Assembly: GCA_039105265.1 (NCBI GenBank)
Contig: JAPFFF010000013.1
Coordinates: 3,534,001-3,598,000 of the forward strand
DNA length: 64,000 bases
Direction: 5' to 3'
Source of the DNA: Tritrichomonas musculus
Lineage: Eukaryota > Parabasalia > Tritrichomonadida > Tritrichomonadidae
The first letter of the stretch is position 1. Every line of letters starts with the position of its first letter. This document shows, piece after piece, positions 9,486 through 20,614 of the stretch. Below the pieces are notes generated by a model, which worked only from the letters and a program-made list of their open reading frames with translations, searched no databases and was not told where the DNA came from. The translations under genes and the position numbers were made by a program.

Positions 9486-12400
9486 GGTCTGCATCATTAA
9501 TATTTATGGACTCAAAATCCGATAAAAAAACAGGCTGGAAACTAATATCATACAAAAAGTCTTTTTCTCTATACAATTCATAATATAAACTATAAGAAAA
9601 TCTGATTTCACTTATCTTTTGGTATATTTTCATTGCTAAACCTTTATCATCTATTTCATTTTTTTTGAGCTCATCTAAAATGGCTTCCATGTCAAATACT
9701 TGTTGCTTAATCAATACCAAGCATAGTAAATTGAATGAATGTATGAAGAATGATGATTTAATTAATAATTTAATGGATTTACTGAGGTATCCTCTGAATT
9801 TCTCATCATAAATGTAAATATGTGCTAAGTTGTACATCGATAAACAATCATTTTTTTGATGAATGGCTTCATTAAAATATACAATTGCATTGTATGCATT
9901 TCCCTTCCTTTCAATATTATCATATCCATGCTTGTATATGATGCCAAGATTATTTTTTGCATATGGATTGTCGTATGATGATGCTTCTTTATAATAATGA
10001 ATTGCTCCTTTAATATCTTTTTTAACACATTTTCCTTCATGAAGTAAAAATCCATGAAAAAAATAGGCTTCTTTGAGGCCATTTTTTGATGCCAGCATTA
10101 TATAATATCCTCCTTTTTTAATATTTTGTTGAATAAACGTTCCTTCATAGTAAATAACGCCAAGACGGAGTTGTGCTAAATGATAATTTTTATTTGCCGC
10201 TAATGTTAAATAATAGATAGCTTTACCAATATTAAATTCAACATGTTTTCGATCTAAATATATTTTTCCAAGATGATAAAATGCTGGAGGATAATTTTGA
10301 TCAGCTGCTAATGAAAGATAGTGGATTGCTTTGTTAATATCGCATCTGAGATATTTTTCTTCAGAGTAAATAAATCCAAGATTAAATTGTGCTATTGATA
10401 AATTATGATTCGCAGCCATTGTATAATAATGTATTGCTTTGTCAATGTCATATTGAATATGTTTCCCTTCAAAATAGATAGTTCCAATGTTATACATTGC
10501 TGCTGGATAATTTTGCTTTGAAGCGAGAGAATAATAATAAATTGCTTTGTTGATATCAAGTGTAACATATAGACCTTTATGATAAATGACAGCAAGATTA
10601 TATTGAGCTTCTGGTATATTGTGTTTTGAAGCGAGTGAATAATAATGAATTGCTTTATTAATGTCACGTTCAACATATTTGCCTTGATCATAAATTACAC
10701 CAAGATTAAATTGAGCTTCTGGCAAATTGTGATTTGAAGCTAGTGAATAAAAAAGAATCGCTTTATTAATATTGCGTTCAACATATTTTCCTTGACTATA
10801 AATTAAGCCAAGATTATATTGTGCTCCTGGATGATTTTGATTTGAAGCCAGTGAAAAATAATGAATTGCTTTATTAATATCGCGTTCAACATATATTCCT
10901 TGACTATAAATTAAGCCAAGATTATATTGTGCTCCAGGATGATTTTGATTTGAAGCCAGTGAATAATAATGAATTGCTTTATTAATATCACGTTCAACAT
11001 ATTTGCCTTGATCATATATTAAACCGTGATTAAATTGTGCTTTCGAATGATTTTGATTTGCAAGCATGTGTAAAACACAAAATTAAGTTTTTGATGTCAA
11101 ATTGAACATATTTGGATTCATTGAAAATTAGACCAAGATAAAATTGTGACTTTATATGATTTTGATTTGCTGCTGGTGCATAATAATGAATTGTTTTACT
11201 AATATCAATTTCAACATGATACCCTTCATCATAAATCAAACCAAGAACAAATTGTGCTTCTGAATGGTTTTGATTTGCAGCAAGTGATAAATAATGAATT
11301 GCTTTGTTAATATCAGACTCTATATAGTATCTATCATAATAAAGCATGCCAGCTTTGAATTGTGCTTCTAAATGATTCTGATTTGCAGCAAGTAATAAAT
11401 AATTAATAGCCTTTTTAATATCACGTGCAACATAATTCCCTTCTCCATAAATATTGCTGAGATTCTACAGTGCTTGTGGATATTTTTGATTGGCAGCGAG
11501 TGTATAATAATAAATTGCTTTATTAATATCACACTTAACATTTTTGCTTCGTTCATATATTAAGCCAAGATAAAACTGCGCTTCTGGAAAATTTTGATTT
11601 GCAGCAAGCCAATAATAATGAATTGCTTTATTAATATCACATTCAACATGATGCCTTTTATAATAAATGAAACCAAGTATTAGTTGTGCTTTTGGAAAAT
11701 TTTGATTAGCAGCAAGTGAAAAATAATGTATTGCTTTTTTAATATTCCCCTCGATATATTGACCATCATAATAAAGCACACCAAGATTGAATTGTGCTTC
11801 TAAATCATTTTGATTTGCGGCAAGTGAAAAATAATGAATTGCCTTATTAATATCACGTGCTATATTCTTTCCCTCATAATAAATGCATCCAAGATTATTT
11901 TGAGCTAGTGGATAATTTTGATTTGCAGCAAGTGTGTAATAATGAATTGCCATATTTATATCACATTTAGATTGATCATATATTAAACCAAGATTAAATT
12001 GTGCTTTTATATCATTTTGATTTGCAGCAAGTGTGTAATATTGAATTGCTTTATTAATGTCACATTCAACATATTCACCACTTTCATAAATAAAGCCAAG
12101 CTTAAATTGAGCTCTCGCATAATTTTGATCTGCCGCAAGTTTCAAATAATGAACTGCTTTGCTTATATCACGAGTAACATATTTCCCTTCATAATATATT
12201 ATTCCAAGATTATACTGCGCTTCAAAAGAGTTTTGATCTGCAGCAAGCGAATAATAATGGATTGCATTGTCAATATCATTTATGACATATTTTCCTTCAT
12301 AAAAAAGAGCACCAAGAGCTGATGTTGCTTTCGGGTCTTTTTTATTACCTCTATAATTGTTTACAGCATCAACAATATAATCACAATTATCACAATGCTC

Positions 12401-14475
12401 TTTATATTTTGCCAAATACCTTTCGAATTGGATTTTTTCTTGGAAATTTGAATTAAAATAGTTGATGATTTCAATAATAGATGGACGATTTTTTGGGTTT
12501 TCATTTGAGCACTTAAGTATGATTTCATTAATGACAGAAAAGTCATTTGAATGAAATTGATCTTTAATTTCATTAATAATAAACTCAATAGTCTTTCCAA
12601 GTATGTAAATGTCGCTTTCATGAGTAAACCTGTTTGTTTCATTAATTTCCGGTACAGCTGTTTTGGAAATAGATTAGAATTTTTTGGAAATAAAATAGTA
12701 TGATTTGAATGATTTATAAAACCGCTAAAAAATTTTTGGAAATAAAATATTTTTTTTTGGAAATAAAATAGTGAACGATTATTTTGCATTCAATTTCCAA
12801 TATTTTTGTTGTTGAAAAACATATAAATCAGAAGCAAATATTAATTACATCTAAATAATCTTTAGCCAATTTAATATATTTTGACAGATGTTATTAAAAA
12901 GATACTTTATATTTGATATTTCACCGATTGCATAATATCTTTTTTAAATTATATCCTGGATAAAACAAAAAGAAAATTTCTTTTCATATTCGATATAATA
13001 ATCAATAATAATCATAAATAAAGTGATTTTTTCATTAATGAAAGAGTTTTTTCAAATTATACATTATCATCAATTTTCATATTAAAAATCATAAAAAATG
13101 CATAATTGTCGATAAATTGAAGATTTTATTGAGTAATTTTGGATGAAAACAATATTTCAGTAATATCATATTAAAAACACAATAACATACTCTATGTTTC
13201 ATATTGAACAGTTAAAAACAAAACTCGTGTATATATTAGCATAATAATGTGTAAAACGCCATAAAATTTCTTTAATCTATCTTTTAATTCTGTTTTTAAG
13301 TATGATAAAATTGAATATAAAATGATCGTTCCTTTTTTATTTCCAAAAAAAAATATTTTATTTCCAAAAAAATAAAACGGTTACTATTTTATTTCCAAAA
13401 AATTCTAATCTATTTCCGAAACAGCTGTATATACGAAGTATTTACTAAATCCATTGTATGTTCATAGTTGTCATTTTTAATAAGTCTATCATAATCAATC
13501 ACAACCATTTCTTTATTTTCATCAATCATAACATTATCAGGCTTTAAATCTCTATAAATTAAATCATTATCATCAAAATACTTAAATATAAGCAATAATT
13601 CAAAGATGATGTTGAATATATTTTGGAATTATAAATTCATTTTTTTTAATATTTTTTAATGTTTTTCCATTGATGAATTCAATAATAATGTTATCGTCGG
13701 AAATTCCATAAAATGCTGGCATAAATGGGTGCGAAAATTCACGATAATTCGACAGCTCACGGTCAGCTAATTTCCAACTATTATTTTTTTTAATCACCAA
13801 TAATTCACCTCGCTTGAAGTGATATACTAGAGAACATATGGAACAGGATCCATTACAAATTGAGCGTAATTCAATATAATCTTTTTTAGTTATTTCTTCT
13901 TCAGTTAAATCTCTATTGTAAATGAATTGTTCGATGCGATACATGCGTTTAGACAGATAACTTTTTTTAATTAAATATCCACAAATGCAGGGCGCAATAA
14001 GTTGCGATATTAAACATTTTTCATGCAATTCTGTAAAACATTTTTCAAAAGATTGAATTTCATCAATAAAAATGCTATCGACTGGAATTTCAAGGTTTTT
14101 AATACTACTTAATTTAGAATTTGATAAATTGCATATTGGAATATTTGAATTGTTTGATAAAAGTTCAGAAAGGTAAGATTCTGTTTTTAATGATTTTTCA
14201 AGAATGATCAATGTTTTTTCGAAACCAACTATCAAATATTGTTTTTTTGCTATTTCATTGAATTCATGATTTTGATCTATTACAATTAGCTGTGAATTAC
14301 TTATATTCTGAGTAATTTTATTTTCTTCATCATTAATATGCCAATTTTCTGAAATAAAGAGAAAAGAATAACTTTCAACAATTTCTTTAAGACCATTATG
14401 GTCCAAAATGCTCTTTTTTGCAATGATTAATTCATTAATATTCTTAAAACTCTCTAATATATCAACGGTAGCCAT
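9412..14475 (-). pseudogene. Decayed protein kinase-Sel1 repeat gene, split by a TIR element
   Basis: Read from 14475 downwards, the gene encodes an N-terminal regulatory region (about 220 residues), a kinase N-lobe (FKRGELLVIKK) and a frameshift near 13603-13625. The catalytic loop YRDLKPDNVMIDEN and VIDYDR follow (DFG-like site changed). A 773-bp transposon interrupts at 12655-13427, right after VNTSY. The frame then resumes (IPEINETNRFTHESDIYIL) through the C-lobe motif NPKNRPSI into a long array of about 36-residue Sel1 repeats (LGVLYYDGQYI, AIHYFSLAANQN). A TAG stop interrupts the array at 11465-11467 and a further frameshift lies near 11060-11090. The last array ends in a family-specific tail. 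At least one frameshift in the kinase, one stop, one frameshift in the array and one insertion argue for a true pseudogene, although the pieces are well conserved, so decay is recent. The intact sister type is the kinase-Sel1 protein at 15440. Confidence 0.85.
12655..13427. mobile_element. 773-bp TIR element inserted in the kinase-Sel1 gene
   Basis: The ends begin CAGCTGTTTTGGAAATAGAT and, at the other side, the inverse of CAGCTGTTTCGGAAATAGAT. The match continues for about 46 bp with one mismatch. The motif TTTTTTGGAAATAAAATA is repeated again inside each arm. Flanks are TA on both sides (12653-12654, 13428-13429). Removing the element and one TA restores the kinase reading frame exactly, which fixes the borders independently. 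No transposase ORF is present. The TA target suggests the Tc1/mariner group. Confidence 0.85.
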
Positions 14476-14656
14476 TTAATATGGCTTAAAATTTTCGCCA
14501 TTAGAAAAAGTGAGTATTTTCCATTGAAAAAAAAAAATCCTTTCTAAAATTTGAGAAAAATTCAAAATATTATTTTTTATTTTGATAAGTTTATTTTTCA
14601 GAGGTCAAATTTTAAAAATAAAAATTGATTTAAAAAATAAATTTATTTTTATTTAT

Positions 14657-14694
14657 ACAGTAAAATGACGCAACAGTAATAATTACAAGCTGTA
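14657..14694. repeat. Solo terminal fragment of the 56260-type TIR element
   Basis: Thirty-eight bases here match, with about five differences, the inverse of the left terminus of the element at 56260-57198 (shared core GCAACAGTAATAATT and terminal GCTGTA). No second end was found nearby. The rest of the 14476-15439 gap is AT-rich with no other recognisable feature. Confidence 0.5.
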
Positions 14695-15439
14695 AAAATT
14701 TTAAATGGAAATGATAAATAGGATTCATTATTTCATTATTATTACAACTTTTTTCATGCGTCTCTTTTGCCTTTTCCTTTAATCTCTTCAAATTTCTTAT
14801 TTGTTTCTTCTTCATAGTATGATGCTTGATAATATTTATGGAGTATGGGGCTAATTTCTTGTTAAAAATGAATATTTGTTATCGAAATACTGTATATTGA
14901 TGGAAATATACTACAAAAACTAGTTTTAAGCTTAACTTATATGGTAATATTCTGTTAGTTTCAGTAATTATTACCAGAGCTGATGCAATAGCTTTAAAAC
15001 TATTGCTATATTTGGTTTGTATTGTTGATAGGGAGAATAATGCCTTTGGTAATGTTTAATATTCTGAGTTTTGCTAAACTCTAAAATTTTGCAATTACAC
15101 GTAATATTGGGCAACAAGGTTATTTGCCCTTGCTCGATGGTACTACAAATTCAAGCTGCCTATTAAAGATTTGAGAAATTAACTTTGTGAGTTTATCAAA
15201 CAAAAAATTCAATTTGTTCACAACATTTTCAAAATTTCTGAGATTACTTATGACAAGATTATCTTGCTATAATTATGAAATTAATTAAGTTTCTCGGTAT
15301 AAATAATTTGAAATGATTTAATATAATTAATACGTATATATTAAATCTTCCATATTCATTAATATATAGTTTAAAATCGATTAAAATAAATTTAAAAAAA
15401 CAAAAACGTTTTTTTTTTATATACAAGAGTCAGTATTGA

Positions 15440-18112
15440 ATGGCCTCTGAGGAAATCAATTATATTGATTTAAACAAGTACAAGATTGTAAAATTTCTTG
15501 GTGAAGGAACTTTTGGTAGAGTTTTTACCGTAAAAGACAGAGATAGCAGAAAAATTTATGCAGCAAAAATATCGCATCTAGTGTTTGAAGAAATTGATCC
15601 AGCATCTGATCAAATTTTATTTCTTTTTCGCGAAATTAGAATTATGTCAGCACTAGATCACCCATCTATTATAAAATATATTGGTTATAATCCATTAAAT
15701 TTTGAAGGTGAACCTTTTCCAACAATAATTTCAGAATATGCTCCAAAAGGAACATTAGGAAGTTACATAAAGCTAGCATCATCTAACAATCCACATCCAA
15801 AATGGACAAATACAAGAAAGCTAATATGTATTTACGGAATTGCTTCAGGTATGGCATATTTACATAAGAATAATGTTATTCATCGCGATTTAAAACCTGA
15901 AAACATTTTAATGGATTCTCATTTAAATCCCAAAATAACAGATTTTGGCCTTTCAAAAATTACTGACACAATATCGGAAAGTTTAAACATACAATCTCAA
16001 AGTGGCTACAAAGGTTCTCCTCTTTATATGGCACCAGAGATATTATCTGCTGAAATGTATTCAAAAGCCAGTGATGTTTACGCCTTTTCATTGATAGTTT
16101 ACCAATTAATGACAAATTTGGTTCCGTTTGAGGGAGTTAACTTTTTTAATTTAATGATGAAAATAACGAAAGGAGACCGGCCGTTAATTCCAGAAACATT
16201 GCCGAAAACGTACAAAAGCTTCATTGAAAGTTGTTGGTCAGAGTCTCCCGAAGATCGTCCCACCTTTGAAGAGATAATTACTGAACTCAAAACAAATAAC
16301 GGTTTTTTAACAGAAATTGATGCCGATGAAGACAAATTCAATCGATTCATAAATTTCATTGACAACTACGATACCACTTTTGATATTTTGAAAGGATCAT
16401 TTCACCTTACCACTTTTATGGGTAGCAACAAAGATTCAAATGAATCCGACCAAATAATTTTCCCCTCAGAAATGTTTGAAAAATTGAATGCTGATTCAAA
16501 AAGTTTGGTCACTGAAGCAGAAAATGATCCTGAGAAACAATTCACTGTTGCCAAATATTTAATTGAAGGAAAGAAAGGTTTTCCAAAAGACGTTAATTTA
16601 GGTCTCAATTTTCTGAAGAAGTCAATGTCATCAAATTTGACGGATCCATATTTTTACCTGTGCAGCTTGTTGATTGATGGCAAGTTCATCAAAAAGGATT
16701 TCAAAGAAGCAAGACAAGTTCTTGATAAGATAGAAGATAAAGAATCACCTGAATATCTTTTCATTGCGGGTCGAATTGAGAAGAAAGAAGAGAACTACAA
16801 GAAAGCTATTGAATTCTTTCAAAAAGCTATTTCTAAAGGGCATGCCGAGTCGATGTACAAGTATGGCAAGATGCTCATGAAAGGACAAGGAATTAGCAAG
16901 AATGTTTTGAGGGCCAGGGACTATTTTGAAATGGCCAAGAAAAACGGTTGTAAAAAAATCTATCGTCCTAAATTCACTGAAGAAAACGTTATTCTTTCTC
17001 TCAAAATTTGTTTCATTGGAGACTTTGAATCAGGCAAACATGAGCTTCTTTATTACTTGGCCAATGATCGGATTGATGATTACATTCCGACAAGTATTGA
17101 TAACAACAAAGTCCTTCACAATTATTACGGCGAATGTGTCAAGCTGAATCTTGTTGACACTTACGGACAGGAAGACTTTAAGCAAGGCAGAATGATGATG
17201 TATGAAAATTCGAACATTTTCATCTTTGTTTTTTCACTGATTGAGAAAGAGACACTTCAAAGCATTGCCAACAAGTGGTACAATGACATTGCCAAATACA
17301 AGGACAATGCTTATATAGTGTTGATCGGCGTTGATTATGATAAATGGTCCAATGATCGTCCTAATTTTGTCACTCAATCAGAAATAGATAAAGTTGAACG
17401 TTTAATAAAACCAAATTTTGCCATCAATTGTTCTTATACAACTGACACAAATTTGGCAGATTTTAAAAATAAATTAATCGAGTCTTACATTTGTAATTTT
17501 TACCAATTCCAGCAGAATCAGCAAGATCAAAATAATAGTAAAAAACAAAGAAGATCTAGAAAAGATTTCGATTTTAAGGTTTTGTTGGTTGGTAATAAAA
17601 ATGCTGGCCAATATGAATTGCTTCAATTCATCGACAAAGGATTCGTTCCTAATGATAAAATTTTGACTGCTGTTAACAAAGTTGAAAAACAAATTTCTTC
17701 AAATGGGAGAAAAATTAATTTGCATTTGTTTGGAACTCCTGGTGAAGAAGGTTACCAAAGAATTAGAATTTTAACTTATTCACAAGCCGACGTCGTAGTG
17801 CTGGTCTTTTCTTTGATAAATAAAGAGTCTTTTCATGGACTGTTCAGAACTTATTTAAAGGAAATTAATAACTTGTGCCCAAATGCAGCTCTGATGCTAG
17901 TCGGCGTTGATCATGAAAAGTGGAACAAATACAGCCAAGATTTGAATTTTGTGAGAGAATCTGAACTGAATATTTATGCTAATAATGATCAGTTTCAAAA
18001 TATTATTCTTTGCTCTTATAAAACTGGTGAGAATCTTAATGATTTTGGTGAGAAAATCATTCAAACATATCTTAAAAAGAATGATACTAATGATTCATGC
18101 AATGTTGCATAA
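15440..18112 (+). CDS. Protein kinase - Sel1 repeats - tandem Ras-like (pseudo)GTPase fusion
   Basis: 890 residues, intact. The kinase domain spans about residues 14-290: glycine loop LGEGTFGRVF (20-29), AAK lysine near 43, HRDLKPEN (148-155), DFG (168-170), activation segment to APE (MAPEIL), and DRPTFEEI near the end. All catalytic residues are present, so it should be an active Ser/Thr kinase. Sel1-type helices occupy about 370-500 (AKYLIEGKKGFPKDV, YGKMLMKGQGISKN). Two Rab/Ras-like domains follow. The first starts at about 521 with GDFESGKHELL and has DTYGQED. The second starts at about 711 with GNKNAGQYELL and has GTPGEEGYQ. In both, the P-loop Ser/Thr is lost (the second also lacks the P-loop Lys) and the NKxD motif is replaced by IGVDYDKW or VGVDHEKW. 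They are probably pseudo-GTPases. It is likely a cytosolic signalling scaffold linking kinase output to a GTPase-fold sensor. Confidence 0.9.
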   Translation: MASEEINYIDLNKYKIVKFLGEGTFGRVFTVKDRDSRKIYAAKISHLVFEEIDPASDQILFLFREIRIMSALDHPSIIKYIGYNPLNFEGEPFPTIISEYAPKGTLGSYIKLASSNNPHPKWTNTRKLICIYGIASGMAYLHKNNVIHRDLKPENILMDSHLNPKITDFGLSKITDTISESLNIQSQSGYKGSPLYMAPEILSAEMYSKASDVYAFSLIVYQLMTNLVPFEGVNFFNLMMKITKGDRPLIPETLPKTYKSFIESCWSESPEDRPTFEEIITELKTNNGFLTEIDADEDKFNRFINFIDNYDTTFDILKGSFHLTTFMGSNKDSNESDQIIFPSEMFEKLNADSKSLVTEAENDPEKQFTVAKYLIEGKKGFPKDVNLGLNFLKKSMSSNLTDPYFYLCSLLIDGKFIKKDFKEARQVLDKIEDKESPEYLFIAGRIEKKEENYKKAIEFFQKAISKGHAESMYKYGKMLMKGQGISKNVLRARDYFEMAKKNGCKKIYRPKFTEENVILSLKICFIGDFESGKHELLYYLANDRIDDYIPTSIDNNKVLHNYYGECVKLNLVDTYGQEDFKQGRMMMYENSNIFIFVFSLIEKETLQSIANKWYNDIAKYKDNAYIVLIGVDYDKWSNDRPNFVTQSEIDKVERLIKPNFAINCSYTTDTNLADFKNKLIESYICNFYQFQQNQQDQNNSKKQRRSRKDFDFKVLLVGNKNAGQYELLQFIDKGFVPNDKILTAVNKVEKQISSNGRKINLHLFGTPGEEGYQRIRILTYSQADVVVLVFSLINKESFHGLFRTYLKEINNLCPNAALMLVGVDHEKWNKYSQDLNFVRESELNIYANNDQFQNIILCSYKTGENLNDFGEKIIQTYLKKNDTNDSCNVA

Positions 18113-18480
18113 ATATTTTCAATTAGTTTTTTTTTACAAAAATTTTTTTTTATTTTGGGTGTAAAATTGCATAAAAGTGTCTATTAAATATTCATGGTGT
18201 AAAATGCCATATTAAAATATTAGTCGAAAAAAATGAAGAATTTTTAATGAAAATTTTTGACAACAAAACTTAAAAACCACCATTAAAAACCAGTTTTGGA
18301 TTTTAAATCTATGGAGGCTATTGTTGACATGCTTAGTTTGATGGTTCTTGTTAGAAAAAAAAAAAAAAAAAAAAGTAAATATCGATAGCAATCTGAATTA
18401 AAATCCAGAATTTGAAGAAATTTTCTTTTAAAATATGCTCAGATGATGCCAAATTGATGAATGAATAGAGATTAGTACTA

Positions 18481-18660
18481 TTTTTTTTAAAAAAAATTAT
18501 ATATAATAAAACTTAAAAATGATTGATTTATGTCAACAAAGGTTAAGACACAATAAAAAATGTTTCCCAATTGGTGTTACGAGAAAAAGAGTGAATACTA
18601 TAAATTTTTATAGTATTCTAGTTAATTAATCATCTTTACATTCATTCTAATAAATATGAA
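18481..18660 (+). repeat. Left arm of a long inverted repeat
   Basis: This arm matches the inverse of 19547-19700 over about 130 bases at high identity, including AGTTAATTAATCATCTTTAC and TTCATTCTAATAAATATGAA. The left arm carries an extra stretch of about 43 bases (starting AAAGGTTAAGACAC) absent from the right arm. The two arms enclose the 125-aa gene at 19008. The rest of 18113-19007 is AT-rich with homopolymer runs (A run near 18357, T run near 18944-18960). Confidence 0.75.
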
Positions 18661-18994
18661 TGTTCTAATAAATAAAATCAGAGGAATATATCTTATTCTA
18701 CCCATAAATAGTAAATCATTATTTTTTTTCTAAACGTTTGAAGGTTTTCAAAAAGTACGATTCGTCTATCAATTTTTTCTTACTTAAAACCATATTGAAA
18801 ATATATATATTTTGAAAAATTTTTAATTTTATCTCTTTCTTTTAAATTTATCTAATTATAAATGTATAATAAAATAATATTTCTATTTATTATATAATAT
18901 TATAAATTAATTTTTTGAGATATAAATTATAATAACCAATTGTTTTTTTTTTTTTTTTTTTGAGTGGATGTTGCGAAATTCTGAACAGTTGAGT

Positions 18995-19001
18995 TCACTT
19001 T
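18995..19001 (+). promoter_or_regulatory. Initiator-like TCACTTT before the 125-aa gene
   Basis: TCACTTT fits the trichomonad initiator TCAYTW. Its A is 11 bases upstream of the ATG at 19008, the usual spacing for very short 5' UTRs. Motif-based inference. Confidence 0.45.
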
Positions 19002-19007
19002 TTTGAA

Positions 19008-19385
19008 ATGACAAGGACCTATGATGTTTTATGTGTCAATGAAGTTACTGCCACATTTAAAGGCATTGAACATATACCTTGCCGTTTTATGACATCATTA
19101 TGCCCAGATCGTTGCGGCCATGCAACCGATGTCGCCACTTTTGAAATTAATGAATACTTAAAATACGAAAAACCAGGACAATATGGCGATGACAAACAAA
19201 CCCAGTTAATGTGGGATTTAAAGCCAGCTTCTGCTTATAATAGACTTCATCCTGAATACCTTGAGATTGTCAAAAATTTACAGCCAGGCCAAAAAGTTAA
19301 AGTTAATTGGACACACTTTTATGTAACGGATGAAAACGGAAGCAAATTCCCAGAACGTACAGTTACATTCTTTGAAAAAATCTAA
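19008..19385 (+). CDS. Small conserved-looking protein of unknown function
   Basis: 125 residues with an initiator-like site directly upstream. The sequence is dense in specific residues: HIPCRFMTSLCPDRCGHATD with three cysteines and a histidine, then FEINEYLKYEKPGQYGDD, then LQPGQKVKVNWTHFYVTDENG. The Cys/His cluster could bind a metal. The second half looks like an all-beta fold (a GQKVKVNW strand followed by a turn, OB-like). I do not recognise the family with certainty. Codon use is less AT-biased than its surroundings, and the compact globular sequence lacks the low complexity of its neighbours. It sits alone in the loop of a long inverted repeat. Lateral acquisition or a mobilised cassette is possible but unproven. 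Confidence 0.75.
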   Translation: MTRTYDVLCVNEVTATFKGIEHIPCRFMTSLCPDRCGHATDVATFEINEYLKYEKPGQYGDDKQTQLMWDLKPASAYNRLHPEYLEIVKNLQPGQKVKVNWTHFYVTDENGSKFPERTVTFFEKI

Positions 19386-19546
19386 ATAAACATTTTTTTT
19401 CTCCATAATTTAATTTTTTATATATTTCTTGTTGAACAAATTCATGAATCTGAATTTTTTCAACGTATCAATTGCAATTTTTTTCCCCATCATTTTCGTT
19501 AAAATTTATCATTTATTTCATTAAATTTTACCTCAAAATTATAACT

Positions 19547-19700
19547 ATTCATATTTATTAGAATGAATGTAAAGATGATTAATTAACTAGAATACTATAA
19601 ATATTTATAATATTCACTCTTTTTCTCGTTGACATAAATCAATCATTTTTAAGTTTAATTATATATAATTTTAAAAAATTATATATAATTTTAAAAAAAG
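19547..19700 (-). repeat. Right arm of the long inverted repeat
   Basis: Inverse counterpart of 18481-18660. It starts ATTCATATTTATTAGAATGA and runs to TATATATAATTTTAAAAAAA, with an extra tandem copy of the TTATATATAATTTTAAAA unit at its outer end. With the left arm it can fold as a stem around the 125-aa gene. Confidence 0.75.
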
Positions 19701-19993
19701 AAGGGGCGAAGCTCTTCGACCGTTAACCTTTTTCATTTTATGATAGTTATATTGCAATATTTTTTATTTTTCGGGGATATACGCACCAGTGATCACCACG
19801 GGGTTGCACGAAGCCGAATCTGGTTCCTTGAATTGCTGGATGAGTCGGGAAGCTATTTGAACAATATAATTATGCATTATTTAGTAAAAACTGAATTTTA
19901 AAAAGTATTCAAAAAGTTTAAAAGTTTTCAAAAAGTGGTGTAGAAAAATACGATTCCCCAAAAAAATTGATTGTTTTTTGAAAAAAAAAAAAA
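19701..19993. other. Gene-free stretch with one GC-richer patch
   Basis: No gene seen. 19775-19860 is unusually GC-rich for this window (CACCACGGGGTTGCACGAAG and nearby) and may be a relic of a gene or element. It opens with a small self-complementary CGAAGCTCTTCG. Confidence 0.3.
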
Positions 19994-20614
19994 GGGAAAT
20001 CGGATTTGCCCGCAGCAGTTATGGTCAATATTGACCTCTATCGTTCTTCAGAAAATAAAAGCTTGGAACTTTTTTCCACTTTTGCAAAAAATACCATGAG
20101 TAGCTACTCATGCTTTTTTCTATATAAAAAATTCTAAATGAATTATTTTATTTTAAGCTAGAATTAAAATGTTTTAGTACAATTAATCATTCTTTTGGTT
20201 ACTTGCTAGCAAAGAAAACGAAAATTATCATCTAAATTATATATGATATATTTATTAAGTAGAAGTCAAATGCACAATCTAAATGCATAAAAATAAATAT
20301 AATACAGTATCATTTATGTTAATTAGATTATTTTTTGATTTTAATGTAATTAATTTCAAATATTAATAATATCATTGAAATGTTTGATCATACGGAATTA
20401 AATGCATTATAATAATTAAATAATGGCGTATAAAACTTCTGTGATTGTATACTCATTAAGAAATTCTTAAAATAAAGACTAATTCTAGCTACTCATGGTA
20501 TTTTTTGCAAAAGTGGAAAAAAGTTCCAAGCTTTTATTTTCTGAAGAACGATAGAGGTCAATATTGACCATAACTGCTGCGGGCAAATCCGATTACGGGC
20601 AAATCCGATTTCCC
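19994..20614. mobile_element. 621-bp element with about 110-bp terminal inverted repeats
   Basis: The left end begins GGGAAATCGGATTTGCCCGC; the right end is its inverse ending GGGCAAATCCGATTTCCC. The arms match for about 110 bases, down to AAAATACCATGAGTAGCTA on the left. Each arm carries the perfect palindrome GGTCAATATTGACC. The right end has a 16-base direct duplication (TACGGGCAAATCCGAT). The flanks are runs of A on both sides, so a target duplication of 9 or so A is possible but cannot be proved. The interior is AT-rich without an ORF. Long TIRs starting with GGG suggest a MULE-type non-autonomous element. Confidence 0.8.

Noticed and set aside
11999-12322. Plus-strand 107-codon frame opposite the Sel1 array
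   Set aside because: It is the antisense of a periodic Sel1 repeat; periodic coding DNA often leaves long open antisense frames.
14972-15000. AATTATTACCAGAGCTG as a partner terminus for the solo end at 14657
   Set aside because: It points in the same direction as the solo end and matches poorly, so the two cannot form one element.
19825-19870. CTGGATGAGTCGGGAAGC as a hammerhead ribozyme core
   Set aside because: The core CUGANGA is not matched, and no CGAAA partner or GUC-containing stem arrangement is present.
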